Positions 1-6,740 are shown, counted from the first letter of the stretch. The stretch: 23,313 nt of DNA from an uncultured Eubacteriales bacterium (GCA_958427375.1 CAUABY010000005.1:1-23313); one strand, 5' to 3'. Notes: generated by a model not told the origin, from the sequence alone. Program-made: numbers and translations.

Positions 1-236
1 CGCTCATTGAGAACGTGAAAGCGCTCTTCTCCGCCGAGCCTAAGCCGGACGGTGTGCGCGGCTATGAGTTCATCGCAAACTGCGTCGACCGCCCTAACCG
101 CTATGACTTGATGATAGCCATAGACATGCCCGCGTCCGCGCTCCCCGCCTGGGACGCTTCCACCCTGCACAAGCGCTGGAAAGCCGAGTTCGGCGAATTT
201 CTCGCCGCCAAGGCCATCTTCGATTACGAGCCGTGA
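1..236 (+). CDS. Partial protein, C-terminal end of a Dabb-like (stress-responsive alpha/beta-barrel) small protein
   Basis: The reading frame is open from the left edge (first full codon at base 3) to a TGA at 234-236, so the true start lies outside the window; a GTG at 15 is internal and not a convincing start. About 77 residues are visible. The pattern YDLMIAIDM, then a His-Lys-x-Trp segment (HKRWKAEFGEFL), then the C-terminal AIFDYEP resembles the second half of Dabb domains, which typically have a YDL strand, an HP/HK-containing helix and a terminal V/I-x-DYE strand. These are small ferredoxin-like dimeric proteins of about 95-100 residues, mostly of unknown function. The family call rests on this pattern alone. 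It converges with the downstream transporter across a 66-bp gap that holds only a GCGCGC/GCGCGC inverted pair with no T-run. Confidence 0.5.
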   Translation, partial: LIENVKALFSAEPKPDGVRGYEFIANCVDRPNRYDLMIAIDMPASALPAWDASTLHKRWKAEFGEFLAAKAIFDYEP

Positions 237-302
237 ACGGCTGAACACACGCTTCAACACCGCCCGCACCCGCCCGCGCGCTTAACCTCCGCGCGCTGAA
301 CA

Positions 303-1217
303 TCAGCCCCGCGCGGCTTTCGCCCCAGTGTACACATTCAGCAGCACGATTGAGCCAAGGATGAGCGCGATGCCGAGGGCGGAGGCCGCCGTCACCGGCT
401 CCTTGAACACCGCCGCGCCGAAGAGCGTGGCGACCATCGGCTCAACCGTGGCGAGGATGGCGGCTCTGCTCGGCTCCACAGTTTTCAGCCCCTCGGTGTA
501 GGCCGAAAAGGGTATCACCGCCGTAATAAGCCCGGCAAGCAGCGTCAAAACCGCAAGCGCGCCCTTGCTCTCCGCCGCCGCGATGAGCCCTGTCATTTCG
601 CCCGGTGCGCAGATGCACCACCCGCCCGCCGCCGCGAACACGAAGGTATAGGTCGTAACCGTGAGCGGCGAATATTTTTTCAGTGCCACGCTGCCGAGGA
701 TGCTGTAAAGCCCGTAACCAAGCCCAGAGCCGAGGCCGATAAGCAGTCCCAGCGGGCTGACACCGGCGCCGCTGCCAAGCCCGGACACCAGCACACAGCC
801 GCCGAAGGCCAGTGCGAGCGCCATGAGCTTTCGCGCGCTCAGCCGCTCCTTGAAAAAGAGGCAGGACATGAGCATTACCCAAATCGGCGAGGTGTAGAGC
901 AAAATTGCCGCGGCGGACAGCGGCATCATGCGCATCGCCGTGAAATAGCAGACCGTGAAAAAGAGTATGCTGCCCCAGCCGAGGCCGAGGAAGAGCGGGA
1001 TATCCCGCGCGGCTATCCATAACGCGCGCCGCTCGATAATTACGTGCAGCAGCGCGAACGCGGCTGCCGCCACGCTCAGGCGCAGGCAGACAATCTGAAT
1101 GGAGCTAAAGCCGTACGCGCCCAGCGCGCGCACAAAAACGCCCATGCTGCCCCAAAATATTCCGGCCAGCACGATAAGCAGCGTGCCGCCGCGCGTTTTT
1201 GCTTTTTTTCTCTCCAT
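303..1217 (-). CDS. DMT-superfamily transporter with two EamA domains
   Basis: The 304-residue product is almost entirely hydrophobic, with about ten predicted membrane helices arranged as two tandem EamA repeats (roughly residues 12-145 and 155-297). The N-terminal stretch GIFWGSMGVFVRAL and the second-repeat pattern AILATVEPMVATLFGAAVFKEP are typical of EamA proteins; the Glu-Pro followed by a short helix and a conserved Glu just before helix 10 is a family hallmark. Members of this family export or import small metabolites such as amino acids or nucleosides; the substrate cannot be read from sequence. The ATG at 1217 is preceded by AGGAG about 8 bases upstream on the minus strand. The gene is monocistronic, with its own promoter at 1247-1275. 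No convincing terminator follows. Confidence 0.9.
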   Translation of the reverse strand: MERKKAKTRGGTLLIVLAGIFWGSMGVFVRALGAYGFSSIQIVCLRLSVAAAAFALLHVIIERRALWIAARDIPLFLGLGWGSILFFTVCYFTAMRMMPLSAAAILLYTSPIWVMLMSCLFFKERLSARKLMALALAFGGCVLVSGLGSGAGVSPLGLLIGLGSGLGYGLYSILGSVALKKYSPLTVTTYTFVFAAAGGWCICAPGEMTGLIAAAESKGALAVLTLLAGLITAVIPFSAYTEGLKTVEPSRAAILATVEPMVATLFGAAVFKEPVTAASALGIALILGSIVLLNVYTGAKAARG

Positions 1218-1246
1218 ACCTCACCGCTCCTCTCTTTTTCCGCCTG

Positions 1247-1275
1247 ATATTAATACAAATCCTACCCGATGTCAA
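1247..1275 (-). promoter_or_regulatory. Sigma-A-type promoter of the EamA transporter gene
   Basis: On the minus strand there is TTGACA (1275-1270), a 17-base spacer and TAATAT (1252-1247). The -35 is a perfect match and the -10 is near consensus. The -10 lies 29 bases upstream of the ATG at 1217, which leaves a short leader containing the ribosome binding site. Confidence 0.8.
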
Positions 1276-1320
1276 CCGCGGCGGGAAGCTGAAAATACAT
1301 TTAAAATGTCGGAACCTTTA

Positions 1321-1348
1321 GGGAACGTTTCACAAATTTCACCGTCAT
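1321..1348 (+). promoter_or_regulatory. Possible ECF-sigma-type promoter upstream of the sortase gene
   Basis: GGGAAC (1321-1326) is followed after exactly 16 bases by CGTCAT (1343-1348), resembling the AAC-N16-CGT(C/A) layout of ECF sigma factors such as SigM and SigW of Bacillus. It points towards the sortase gene, about 280 bases upstream of its start. The match is short and could be chance; the stretch 1276-1400 shows no gene. Confidence 0.2.
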
Positions 1349-1402
1349 ATATACAGGACAGAATAAAGCCGGCGGAAATAGGCAGATTTACATAATTTCC
1401 TC

Positions 1403-1431
1403 TTCCATTTTTGCCGGGTTTGCTGTATAAT
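1403..1431 (+). promoter_or_regulatory. Candidate promoter for the sortase leader transcript
   Basis: A perfect -10 hexamer TATAAT is at 1426-1431. Seventeen bases upstream is a weak -35, TTCCAT (1403-1408). A better-looking TTGCCG at 1411-1416 is only 9 bases from the -10 and cannot serve as the -35. Transcription would begin near 1437-1439, giving a leader of about 190 nt before the sortase start at 1631. Confidence 0.5.
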
Positions 1432-1479
1432 ACTTAATGCAAAAATGTTTTAAGTGCAAACTAACCCTTTGGGAAGATA

Positions 1480-1499
1480 ATAGTGTGGTATCACACTAT
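1480..1499. promoter_or_regulatory. 20-bp operator-like palindrome in the sortase leader
   Basis: The core TAGTGTGGTATCACACTA (1481-1498), extended by one A/T pair on each side, is a 20-bp dyad with a single mismatched pair (1488/1491). As DNA it looks like a site for a dimeric repressor (GntR-like half-sites of the TGTG..CACA type are comparable). As RNA it would form an 8-bp hairpin with a GUAU loop. It lies about 40-60 bases downstream of the presumed transcription start. No regulator gene is adjacent. Confidence 0.5.
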
Positions 1500-1555
1500 C
1501 TTCATCAAAACGGCGTGCCGCTCGCCGCAAAAGCGGCAGCCGCGGCACATACCAA

Positions 1556-1630
1556 AAAATCTCCACCCCGCCGCATATGGAGATTTTCATTCTTGTTTGT
1601 GCTGCCGGTATGCGGCAGAATGGAGATTTT
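1556..1630 (+). promoter_or_regulatory. Sortase 5' leader with mutually exclusive hairpins overlapping the ribosome binding site
   Basis: Seen directly: AAAATCTCCA (1556-1565) is complementary to two identical copies of TGGAGATTTT, at 1578-1587 and at 1621-1630. The second copy contains the GGAGA ribosome binding site and abuts the ATG at 1631. GCCGCATA (1570-1577) is complementary to TATGCGGC (1609-1616). Two folds are therefore possible. One is a long hairpin 1556-1577/1609-1630 (10 bp plus 8 bp, separated by a CCCC/AGAA internal loop) that buries the binding site. The other is two local hairpins, 1556-1565/1578-1587 and CTGCCG/CGGCAG (1602-1607/1613-1618), that leave it free. A further GCCGC-AAAA-GCGGC hairpin sits at 1524-1537. 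A switching function is inference; no known riboswitch class is recognised. Confidence 0.45.
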
Positions 1631-2422
1631 ATGAAAAAACCTGTAAAAATTCTGCTTATCGTGCTGTGCGTCATCTGTGTTGGCGTGTTCTGCTTCAGCG
1701 GCTATAAGCTCTTTTCCACGCTCAACGCGTACAAGGTCGCCCAGCGCTCCTATGACAAGATGAGCGAGGAATTTGTCTCGACCGAGACCCCCGCCGCAAC
1801 CGACTCCCCCGTCAGTGATGCTGAGCCCGCTGAAGAGGAGGACAAGGAAGTCTCCCCCATCACTGTTGACTTTGAAAAGCTTCTCAGCACCAACAGCGAC
1901 GTGGCCGGCTGGCTCTACAGCAAGGACACCGTGATTAACTACCCCGTGGCGCAGGGCGAGGACAACAACCAGTACCTCCACCACCTGCTTGACGGAAGCT
2001 ACAACGCCAGCGGCACCCTGTTCCTTGACTGCTCCTGCGGCCCGGAGTTCTCCGGCGCAAACAGCATAATCTATGGACACAACATGAAGGACGGCTCCAT
2101 GTTCAACTCCCTGCACAGCTACTCCGAGCAGGGATACTATGAGGCGCACCCGGTGCTCTACCTCAACACCCCCAAGCAGAACTACAAAATTGAAGTGTTC
2201 ACCGCCTACATATGCAACTATGACTCCGACACCTACACCCTGTCTTTCTCCAGCGCGGAGGAGTACGGCGCCTGGCTTGACAAGATGAAGTCGCAGTCCG
2301 TTTTTGAAAGCGACACCGAGGTCACTATTGATGACCGCGTGGTTACGCTCTCCACCTGCACCTATGAGTACGACAACGCGCGCTTCGTCGTACAGGGCAA
2401 GCTGGTTCCGCTCGACGGCTGA
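1631..2422 (+). CDS. Class B sortase
   Basis: The 263-residue product is a membrane-anchored cysteine transpeptidase expected to attach sorting-signal proteins to the peptidoglycan outside the cell. An N-terminal signal-anchor helix (about residues 5-24) is followed by an acidic, Ser/Thr/Pro-rich linker (48-75) and the sortase domain (about 76-263). The catalytic triad is visible: His150 in IIYGHNMKDGSMF, Cys243 in VTLSTCTYEY and Arg251 in NARFVVQGKL. The YGHN and TLSTC motifs and the length fit class B. The start at 1631 is chosen because GGAGA (1622-1626) lies just upstream and the hydrophobic anchor begins right after MKK; an in-frame ATG at 1577 has no binding site. No substrate with a sorting signal is in the window, so its targets are unknown. 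It is monocistronic, with a structured leader and its own terminator. Confidence 0.92.
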   Translation: MKKPVKILLIVLCVICVGVFCFSGYKLFSTLNAYKVAQRSYDKMSEEFVSTETPAATDSPVSDAEPAEEEDKEVSPITVDFEKLLSTNSDVAGWLYSKDTVINYPVAQGEDNNQYLHHLLDGSYNASGTLFLDCSCGPEFSGANSIIYGHNMKDGSMFNSLHSYSEQGYYEAHPVLYLNTPKQNYKIEVFTAYICNYDSDTYTLSFSSAEEYGAWLDKMKSQSVFESDTEVTIDDRVVTLSTCTYEYDNARFVVQGKLVPLDG

Positions 2423-2430
2423 TGCCGATA

Positions 2431-2464
2431 AAAAAGACCGGCCGCTTTTTCGGCTGGTCTTTTT
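2431..2464 (+). terminator. Intrinsic terminator of the sortase gene
   Basis: A run of A, then AAAGACCGGCCG, a short loop and CGGCTGGTCTTTTT form a GC-rich hairpin of about 12 bp (one G-T pair) ending in a T-run. It begins 9 bases after the sortase stop codon. Confidence 0.9.
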
Positions 2465-2491
2465 GTGCTGCATTTCGCAGTATTATATTAT
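2463..2491 (+). promoter_or_regulatory. Candidate promoter of the cytidylate-kinase-like gene
   Basis: TTGTGC (2463-2468), a 17-base spacer and TATTAT (2486-2491) lie immediately after the sortase terminator. The -10 is good and the -35 matches only in TTG. The transcript would have a leader of roughly 65 nt containing the inverted repeat at 2516-2536. Confidence 0.45.
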
Positions 2492-2515
2492 GGAAGCGCT
2501 TCTAATGTATGCGCA

Positions 2516-2536
2516 TTTTCAATTACAAATTGAAAA
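2516..2536. repeat. Perfect 9-bp inverted repeat in the leader of the cytidylate-kinase-like gene
   Basis: TTTTCAATT (2516-2524), spacer ACA and AATTGAAAA (2528-2536) are exact complements. The repeat lies between the candidate promoter and the ribosome binding site at 2547-2552. It is AT-rich and not followed by a T-run, so it is not a terminator. It could be a repressor site or a weak leader hairpin. Confidence 0.5.
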
Positions 2537-2563
2537 ACAGTACCAGAAAGGACAGATGAATAT

Positions 2564-3193
2564 ATGAATCACATCGTTACAGTCAGCCGTGAGTTCGGAA
2601 GCGGCGGGCGTGAGGTCGGCAAGCGCCTGGCGGACGCGCTCTCCTGCGATTACTACGACCGCGAGATAATCGCCGCCATCGCGCAGGAGTCGAATATGGA
2701 CGCGGGCTATGTGGAGCACGTGCTTGACAACAGCCTCCACTACAGCTACCCTCTCACTTTCTCGCACACGCTCTCCGTCAACTACTTTCTCAATTCCAGC
2801 GCCCCTCAGCTTCTTGGCATTCAGAACAAGATAATCCGCAGTCTCGCCGAGAAGAGCAATTGTGTGCTTGTCGGCCGCGGCGCTGACGCGATTTTGGAGC
2901 AGTACAAGCCCTTCCGCATCTTCGTCTATGCCGACCTTGAGGCCAAGCTTGCCCGCTGCCGCAGCCGCGCCCCCGCGGATGAGCATCTGACCGACCGCGA
3001 GCTTGAGCGCAAGATTCGCCAGATTGACAAGAACCGTGCCGACAACCACGACCTCATCGCCGCCTACCGCTGGGGCGACCGCAACGGCTATGATCTGTGC
3101 GTGAACACCACGAATGTCGACATCAAGGACATAGTACCCGTGATAGCCGAGTATGCCAAGGCATACTTCGCGCGCCTTGACGCGCAGGGCTGA
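2564..3193 (+). CDS. Cytidylate kinase-like family protein
   Basis: The 209-residue product opens with HIVTVSREFGSGGREVGKRLADAL, the degenerate P-loop of the cytidylate-kinase-like family (related to CMP kinase but lacking the plain GxxGxGKS/T Walker A). It is followed by YYDREIIAAIA, matching the family YYDKELI segment. A central CVLVGRGADAIL strand and a later basic region (LARCRSRAP, ELERKIRQIDKNRADNH) resemble the lid and nucleoside-binding parts of NMP kinases. The LxVNTTN near the end is also typical. The true substrate of the family is not well established, and this is not the housekeeping cmk. The start at 2564 has AAAGGA at 2547-2552, slightly far (11 bases); a 3-codon frame ATG-AAT-ATA-TGA at 2556 overlaps it. 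It is flanked by terminators on both sides, so it is transcribed alone. Confidence 0.85.
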   Translation: MNHIVTVSREFGSGGREVGKRLADALSCDYYDREIIAAIAQESNMDAGYVEHVLDNSLHYSYPLTFSHTLSVNYFLNSSAPQLLGIQNKIIRSLAEKSNCVLVGRGADAILEQYKPFRIFVYADLEAKLARCRSRAPADEHLTDRELERKIRQIDKNRADNHDLIAAYRWGDRNGYDLCVNTTNVDIKDIVPVIAEYAKAYFARLDAQG

Positions 3194-3221
3194 GAGCCGG
3201 GCACAAAAACAGGATTTTACG

Positions 3222-3252
3222 AAAACGGCACCGCAAAAAGTGCCGTTTTTTT
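3222..3252 (+). terminator. Intrinsic terminator of the cytidylate-kinase-like gene
   Basis: AAAACGGCAC (3222-3231), an 8-base loop and GTGCCGTTTT (3240-3249) form a perfect 10-bp stem followed by more T. It lies about 30 bases downstream of the stop codon. Confidence 0.9.
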
Positions 3253-3314
3253 AGTAGACGAGCGCTGAAGCCTGCCGCCCATCCGCTTATGCATGACAGA
3301 AAGAAAGGAGCACC

Positions 3315-3797
3315 ATGAATATTGAAATTATCCCCGCCTACAGCCACGCGCAGGAGATAAAAAGCCTCTTTGCGGAGTACACCGCCATGCTCATCGAGTC
3401 CGACAACCGCATGCGCGAGTACCTGTCCATGCAAAATTACGACGCCGAGCTTGAGCACTTAGAGGAGAAATACGGTCTCCCCGCCGGGCGGCTCTACATC
3501 GCTTTGTGTGATGGGAAAGCGGCGGGCTGCATCGCCCTGAGAAAGATTGACGAGCAGGCCTGCGAGATGAAGAGGCTGTACGTCCGCCCCGGCTTTCGCG
3601 GGGCAAAACTCGGCGAGCGGCTCATTGAGAAGATTATGAGTGATGCGCGCGAGATAGGCTACAGCTATATGCTCCTGGACACTCTCCCCTTTTTGCAGGC
3701 CGCGATACACACCTACAAAAAGTTGGGCTTTTACGAGATACCCTGCTATAACGACAACCCCATCGACGGTTCAATCTATCTGCGCTATGACTTCTGA
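3315..3797 (+). CDS. GNAT-family N-acetyltransferase
   Basis: The 160-residue product is a single GNAT domain, which transfers an acetyl group from acetyl-CoA to an amine on a small molecule or protein. The acetyl-CoA-binding motif A is clear: MKRLYVRPGFRGAKLGERLIEKI (residues 85-107), with the R-G-x-x-L-G loop at 95-100. It is followed by YMLLDTLPFLQAAIHTYKKLGFYEIPCY (118-145), the motif B region typical of GNAT proteins. A strong ribosome binding site (GAAAGGAG) precedes the ATG at 3315. The substrate cannot be assigned. It stands alone between the terminator at 3222-3252 and the shared terminator at 3849-3878. Confidence 0.9.
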   Translation: MNIEIIPAYSHAQEIKSLFAEYTAMLIESDNRMREYLSMQNYDAELEHLEEKYGLPAGRLYIALCDGKAAGCIALRKIDEQACEMKRLYVRPGFRGAKLGERLIEKIMSDAREIGYSYMLLDTLPFLQAAIHTYKKLGFYEIPCYNDNPIDGSIYLRYDF

Positions 3798-3848
3798 GCG
3801 CCGCCGCGCCGCGATATCTGCCGCGCCGCAACGCAATATTGAACGCTA

Positions 3849-3878
3849 AAAAAGCTCCGGATTACTCCGGAGCTTTTT
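3849..3878. terminator. Bidirectional intrinsic terminator between the GNAT gene and rpsU
   Basis: AAAAAGCTCCGGA (3849-3861), loop TTAC and TCCGGAGCTTTTT (3866-3878) form a perfect 13-bp stem with an A-run on one side and a T-run on the other. It can therefore stop transcription from the GNAT gene (plus) and from rpsU (minus), which converge here. Confidence 0.92.
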
Positions 3879-3893
3879 GCGCTTCTTATATGA

Positions 3894-4079
3894 TTAGTAG
3901 TAACGCTTGTTCTTGTTCTTGCGCGCGGCCTCAGACTTTTTGCGGCGCTTTACGCTGGGGCTCTGATAATACTCTTTCTTTCTCAGGTCAGCCAGAACGC
4001 CGGACTTTGCGCAGCTTCTCTTAAATCTCTTAAGAGCGTTGTCCAAAGACTCGTTTTCCTTGACGTAAATTTCAGACAT
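3894..4079 (-). CDS. rpsU: 30S ribosomal protein S21
   Basis: The 61-residue, very basic protein MSEIYVKENESLDNALKRFK... matches bS21: the N-terminal strand, ESLDNALKRFKR, and the RRKKSEAARKNKNKR tail that contacts 16S rRNA near the anti-Shine-Dalgarno region. The start at 4079 has an excellent ribosome binding site (GGAGGGAGG on the minus strand). It is transcribed from its own near-consensus promoter at 4147-4175, possibly with readthrough from leuS, and ends at the shared terminator. It sits after leuS; the frequent Bacillota partner yqeY is not seen next to it. Confidence 0.97.
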   Translation of the reverse strand: MSEIYVKENESLDNALKRFKRSCAKSGVLADLRKKEYYQSPSVKRRKKSEAARKNKNKRYY

Positions 4080-4146
4080 TTATTTCCCTCCCTCCAAACA
4101 CGCCTTGCGGCGATTAAGGGCCAACAATCGGCTGTTTAACATTATT

Positions 4147-4175
4147 ATTATAACGGGTTTCTTGCGGCTTGTCAA
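4147..4175 (-). promoter_or_regulatory. Perfect-consensus promoter of rpsU
   Basis: On the minus strand, TTGACA (4175-4170), exactly 17 bases and TATAAT (4152-4147) match both sigma-A hexamers at all twelve positions with ideal spacing. The -35 box starts three bases beyond the leuS stop codon. The leader to the rpsU start is about 60 nt. Confidence 0.92.
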
Positions 4176-4178
4176 TAA

Positions 4179-6686
4179 TCACTTTGCGGGCTTGAGAATC
4201 AAATTGATTATCTTATTCTTGACAACAATGGTCTTGACAAGCTCCATGCCCTGCATCTGGCGTTTAATCTTCTCGTCAGCGAGAGCGGTATCTATTATCG
4301 TCTGCTCGTCGGCATCATTGGCAACGATTATGGTACTGCGAAGCTTGCCGTTGACCTGAACGGCCATTTCGTGCTCGGCATCCACAGTCTTGCTCTCGTC
4401 ATACACCGGCCACGCCATCTGCATTGCCATCTTGCCGTACTTGGCGGCAAAGCCCTCCTGCTCCCACAGCTCCTCAACTATGTGGGGCGCGAAGGGAGAG
4501 AGCAGCAGCAAGAGCTGCTCAAAGTCGCCCTTGGTCAGGCCGTTTGAGTAGAAGTCGTTAACGAGCGTCATCAGCGCGGCAATGGCGGTGTTGAGCTTGA
4601 GGCTGTCAATATCGTCCGTGACCTTTTTGATGGTCTTGTGGATGGAGGCCTCGTTCTTCGCGGACACTTTCATATCGTCCCTGGCGAGATCCATCAGGTT
4701 CCACACTCTGTCGAGGAAGCGCTTGGAGCCCTTAACAGCGTCGTCAGACCAGGTAGCGGTCTTTTCAAAGTCACCAATGAACATGATGTAAATGCGCATG
4801 GTGTCCGCGCCATATGCCTTGACCACGTCGTCAGGGTTAACAACGTTGCCGAGGGATTTGCTCATCTTGACGGAGGAACGCTCTGCCATAGAGCCGTACC
4901 TCTCGCGCAGCGCCTGCTTCTCCTCCTCGGTCTCAACATTGCCCACATAGTGCGGGTTCTTGCCGAGTATCATGCCGTGGGAAGTACGCTTTGCATACGG
5001 CTCCTTGGTGTGGACAAGGCCCATATCGTACAGAGCCTTGTGCCAGAAGCGGGAGTAGAGCAGGTGGAGCGTGGTGTGCTCCATGCCGCCGTTGTACCAG
5101 TCGACCGGGCCCCAGTACTCCTCGGCCTCCTTGGAACAGAACTCCTTGTCGTTATTCGGGTCCATATAGCGCAGCCAGTACCAGCTGGAGCCTGCCCAGT
5201 TGGGCATGGTGTCAGTCTCGCGCTTGGCAGGGCCGCCGCAGCATGGGCAGGTGGTGTTGACCCAGTCGGTCATCTTGGCAAGCGGGCTCTCGCCGTCATC
5301 AGTCGGCTCGTAGCTTTCAACATTGGGCAGCACGAGCGGAAGCTCACACTCAGGCAGGGGCACCCAGCCGCACTTCGGGCAGTTGACAAGGGGAATCGGC
5401 TCGCCCCAGTAGCGCTGGCGGGAGAAAACCCAGTCGCGCAGCTTATAGTTGACCTTTTCCTTGCCCCAGCCGTGCTCTACTGCGTAATCGCGCATGGCGG
5501 GAATGGCATCTCTGACGGTCATGCCGTTGAGGAAGCCGGAGTTAACCATCTTCACTTTGTCGCTCTTGGCCACAAAGGCCTCTTTGGTCACGTCGCCGCC
5601 CGCAACGACCTCAATGATGGGCAGGCCGAACTTCGTGGCGAAGTCCCAGTCGCGCTGGTCGTGACCCGGAACGCCCATAACGATGCCGGTGCCGTAACCC
5701 ATGAGAACGTAGTCGGACACAAACACGGGCACAATCGCGCCGTTTGCGGGGTTGGTTACCTCAACGCCGTCAAGCCGCACGCCGCTCTTGTCCTTATTAA
5801 GCTCCCCGCGCTCAAAGTCGGACTTGCGGGAAGCGGCCTCCTGATACGCCTCGACCTCTGCCCAGTTCGCTATATGCTCTTTCCAGGTGTTGAGGATGGG
5901 GTGCTCAGGGGAGACGACCACATAACTCAGACCGAAAATGGTGTCGGGGCGGGTAGTGAACACAATGACCTCGTCGCCAAGGTTGGTTTTGAAGGTAAGC
6001 TCTGCACCGGTGGAGCGGCCAATCCAGTTCTTCTGCTGGATTTTAACGCGCTCGATGAAGTCAAGGTCGTCCAAATCGTCAATGAGGCGGTCGGCGTACT
6101 TTGTGATGCGCAGCATCCACTGGCTCTTCTCCTTGCGCACGACCGGCGCGCCGCAGCGCTCGCACACACCCTCAACAACCTCTTCATTTGCCAGCACGCA
6201 CTTGCAGCTTGTACACCAGTTTACGGGCATGGTGGTCTTGTAGGCAAGGCCGTTTTTGTACATCTGGAGGAAAATCCACTGCGTCCACTTATAGTAATTG
6301 GGGTCGGTGGTGTCAACAACTCTGTCCCAATCGAAGCCGTAGCCGAGCATTTTGAGCTGGCGGGTGAAGTTTTCAATGTTCTGCTTGGTGATTATCGAGG
6401 GGTGGATGTGGTTTTTAATAGCGAAGTTCTCCGTCGGCAGGCCGAAAGCGTCAAAGCCGATGGGGAAGAGCACGTTGTAGCCCTGCATGCGCTTTTTGCG
6501 GGTGATAACGTCCATTGCGGTGAACGGGCGCGGGTGACCCACGTGCAGCCCGGCGGCGGAGGGGTACGGGAACTCAATGAGCCCGTAGAACTTGGGGCGC
6601 TTGTCGCCGGTGACGGCGGCATAGGGCTTGCACTCGTCCCACTTTGCCTGCCACTTCTTCTCTATTCTGTCAAAATCGTACTTCAT
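4179..6686 (-). CDS. leuS: Leucyl-tRNA synthetase
   Basis: The 835-residue class Ia synthetase charges tRNA-Leu with leucine in the cytoplasm. The HIGH motif is HVGH (residues 48-51, in LHVGHPRPFTAMDV) and the KMSKS loop is at 607-611. The CP1 editing domain is present, with TTRPDTIFG at 244-252 and GTGIVMGVPGHDQRDWDFA around 333-351; its aspartate (HDQRD) is retained, although the usual AVPAHD is GVPGHD. Cysteine pairs that may bind zinc are at 158/161 with 175/178, 436/439 and 480/482/483. The tRNA-binding anticodon domain and C-terminal domain complete a normal bacterial length. The start at 6686 has AAAGGGA upstream. The 75-base gap after rsfS is too short for a T-box leader. Confidence 0.98.
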   Translation of the reverse strand: MKYDFDRIEKKWQAKWDECKPYAAVTGDKRPKFYGLIEFPYPSAAGLHVGHPRPFTAMDVITRKKRMQGYNVLFPIGFDAFGLPTENFAIKNHIHPSIITKQNIENFTRQLKMLGYGFDWDRVVDTTDPNYYKWTQWIFLQMYKNGLAYKTTMPVNWCTSCKCVLANEEVVEGVCERCGAPVVRKEKSQWMLRITKYADRLIDDLDDLDFIERVKIQQKNWIGRSTGAELTFKTNLGDEVIVFTTRPDTIFGLSYVVVSPEHPILNTWKEHIANWAEVEAYQEAASRKSDFERGELNKDKSGVRLDGVEVTNPANGAIVPVFVSDYVLMGYGTGIVMGVPGHDQRDWDFATKFGLPIIEVVAGGDVTKEAFVAKSDKVKMVNSGFLNGMTVRDAIPAMRDYAVEHGWGKEKVNYKLRDWVFSRQRYWGEPIPLVNCPKCGWVPLPECELPLVLPNVESYEPTDDGESPLAKMTDWVNTTCPCCGGPAKRETDTMPNWAGSSWYWLRYMDPNNDKEFCSKEAEEYWGPVDWYNGGMEHTTLHLLYSRFWHKALYDMGLVHTKEPYAKRTSHGMILGKNPHYVGNVETEEEKQALRERYGSMAERSSVKMSKSLGNVVNPDDVVKAYGADTMRIYIMFIGDFEKTATWSDDAVKGSKRFLDRVWNLMDLARDDMKVSAKNEASIHKTIKKVTDDIDSLKLNTAIAALMTLVNDFYSNGLTKGDFEQLLLLLSPFAPHIVEELWEQEGFAAKYGKMAMQMAWPVYDESKTVDAEHEMAVQVNGKLRSTIIVANDADEQTIIDTALADEKIKRQMQGMELVKTIVVKNKIINLILKPAK

Positions 6687-6709
6687 ATTCTTGTTTTTCC
6701 CTTTCCATA

Positions 6710-6723
6710 TTCAATATATTGAA
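6710..6723. repeat. 14-bp perfect palindrome in the leuS leader
   Basis: TTCAATATATTGAA is a perfect palindrome 24 bases upstream of the leuS start. It is AT-rich and overlaps TATATT-like sequences that could be a -10 element on the minus strand, but no matching -35 is clear. It shares the TTCAAT/ATTGAA half-sites with the repeat at 2516-2536, at a different spacing. Confidence 0.35.
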
Positions 6724-6740
6724 AAAATATATCGGTTCAG

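Noticed and set aside
258..300. GCGCGC/GCGCGC inverted pair between the Dabb-like gene and the transporter gene
   Set aside because: The 6-bp pair with a 9-base loop and no T-run is too weak to call a terminator.
1411..1431. TTGCCG plus TATAAT as a promoter
   Set aside because: The spacer is only 9 bases; the hexamer at 1403-1408 has correct spacing although a weaker match.
1577..1630. Upstream in-frame ATG at 1577 as sortase start
   Set aside because: No ribosome binding site precedes it, and the extra 18 residues would put a second short hydrophobic segment before the MKK signal anchor.
3801..3830. Direct repeats of CCGCGCCGC after the GNAT gene
   Set aside because: They are short and low-complexity in a GC-rich context; nothing separates them from chance.
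4638..6722. 694-codon plus-strand frame antisense to leuS
   Set aside because: It lies wholly over leuS, has no ribosome binding site or recognisable domain, and arises from the GC-rich codon pattern of the real gene.
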